Part shown: positions 63,426 to 64,000 of the stretch, piece by piece
Layout: each line of letters begins with the position of its first letter
Position numbering within the stretch: position 1 is the stretch's first letter
Position numbers and translations under genes: made by a program
Notes under the pieces: model-generated
Told to the model about the DNA's origin: nothing
Seen by the model: only the letters and a program-made list of their open reading frames with translations
Database searches by the model: none
Assembly: GCF_004354045.1 (NCBI RefSeq)
Contig: NZ_SMRT01000005.1
Coordinates: 196,513 to 260,512 of the forward strand
Reading direction: 5' to 3'
DNA: 64,000 nucleotides
Source: Paenibacillus piri
GTDB lineage: Bacteria; Bacillota; Bacilli; Paenibacillales; NBRC-103111

Positions 63426-64000
63426 GTGAAGATTCATATGGTAAAGAAAGGCGACACGCTCTACGACATAGCCAATAAGTACAACGTAGAGCTGGATAAG
63501 TTAATCGCGTTTAATCCGCAAATCGCTGATCCTAACGTGATTGAAGTCGGCATGAAGGTGAAAATCCCGACCGGGACGAAGCCTGCCACTCCGCCGGGCG
63601 ACTATCTTTACAAGCATGTTGTGGTACAGGGCGATACGCTGTGGAAGCTGGGTAAGGCATGGAACGTCCCATTGCAAAACATGATCGAAGCGAACCCGCA
63701 GTTGAAAAACCCGAATGTGCTGATGACTGGCGAAATTGTCTTTATCCCCAAAATGAAGCAGCCTACAGCCCAGCATCCGGAGAATTACCCGCATCATAAA
63801 AAGAATACCTCGTATATCGCGCCTGCTCAGGAAAATGAGAATGTGCCCGTTCTTCCGATCCATGCGGTAGAGAACAAAATGCCTGAGATGCCCGTTCTTC
63901 CGATCCAAACGGTAGAGAACAAAATGCCTGAGATGCCCGTTCTTCCGATCCAAACGGTAGAGAACAAAATGCCCGAGATGCCCGTTCTTCCGATCCATAC
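63426..64000 (+). CDS. safA: SafA-like LysM spore-coat morphogenesis protein (5' part)
   Basis: The gene opens at GTG 63426 after AAGGAGG and runs off the window in frame. The N-terminus is a LysM domain (HMVKKGDTLYDIANKYNVEL...GMKVKIPTG), and a second LysM follows (YKHVVVQGDTLWKLGKAWNV...GEIVFIPK). After about residue 137 come tandem 15-residue repeats of the form MPVLPIQTVENKMPE, at least three, coded by 45-bp repeats. SafA governs inner coat assembly and binds SpoVID. Two LysM domains instead of one and the repeats differ from Bacillus SafA. The position downstream of pheA matches Bacillus order. Confidence 0.8.
   Translation, partial: MKIHMVKKGDTLYDIANKYNVELDKLIAFNPQIADPNVIEVGMKVKIPTGTKPATPPGDYLYKHVVVQGDTLWKLGKAWNVPLQNMIEANPQLKNPNVLMTGEIVFIPKMKQPTAQHPENYPHHKKNTSYIAPAQENENVPVLPIHAVENKMPEMPVLPIQTVENKMPEMPVLPIQTVENKMPEMPVLPIH

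Noticed and set aside
63840..64000. The 45-bp repeats at the window end as a CRISPR array
   Set aside because: The units are contiguous, in frame, have no spacers and encode a regular 15-residue peptide repeat.

Overview
This 64 kb window is a chromosomal segment of a spore-forming Gram-positive bacterium of the Bacillales, most likely Paenibacillaceae. Three things point there. Gene order follows the Bacillus clpX-lonB-lonA-engB-hem-spoVID-valS-folC-(SPOR protein)-maf-radC-mreBCD-minCD-spoIVF-rplU-prp-rpmA-spo0B-obg-pheB-safA backbone. Sporulation genes are present (spo0B, spoIVFA/FB, spoVID, cwlD, a SafA-like LysM protein). Extras fit Paenibacillus relatives: a CobA-HemD fusion, an amidase with SLH repeats, and a DUF4321 protein. 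There is no rRNA, tRNA, CRISPR array or intact transposase.

Layout. 1-10 kb: proteolysis (clpP end, clpX, lonB, lonA), isoprenoid gene ispG, envelope genes (polysaccharide deacetylase, cwlD) and GTPase engB. 10-13 kb: two unknown genes, speD, and an array of 118-bp repeats. 13-26 kb: nearly all of haem biosynthesis in three blocks: hemA, a HemX-type membrane protein, a precorrin-2 dehydrogenase, hemC, cobA-hemD and hemB; then hemE, hemH and hemY; then hemL behind a divergent Crp/Fnr-type regulator. 26-31 kb: a membrane phosphodiester-glycosidase-like protein with a long disordered tail, a 38-aa membrane peptide, an RluD-type pseudouridine synthase and spoVID. 30.5-36.6 kb: a valine T-box leader, valS, folC and murC. 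36.7-41 kb: an SMR-transporter pseudogene, ferritin, a SpoIIB-like SPOR protein and an SLH amidase. 41-56 kb: cell shape and division (maf, radC, mreBCD, minCD, rodA), the SpoIVF sigma-K checkpoint pair, RNase G, the L21/Prp/L27 operon with its leader, spo0B, obg and a divergent TrpD-like protein. 56-63 kb: a Nudix hydrolase, then pheB-hom-thrC-thrB-pheA-ilvE. The window ends inside a LysM spore-coat gene with 15-residue tandem repeats.

The coding content is mostly familiar. The less described material lies between genes. I found four families of short structured repeats. R1 is a 118-bp unit, tandem x3 plus dispersed copies. R2 is about 88 bp, four copies. R3 is 111 bp, two copies with a compensatory base-pair change, and resembles an IS200/IS605 right end or omega-RNA scaffold. 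R4 is bounded by inverted repeats, and one copy sits between the valS T-box and the valS start. A paired-hairpin/Shine-Dalgarno module recurs before lonA and hemL. Starts were moved inward from the longest ORF wherever a Shine-Dalgarno or family alignment supported it. Family calls come from reading the translations without any database search.
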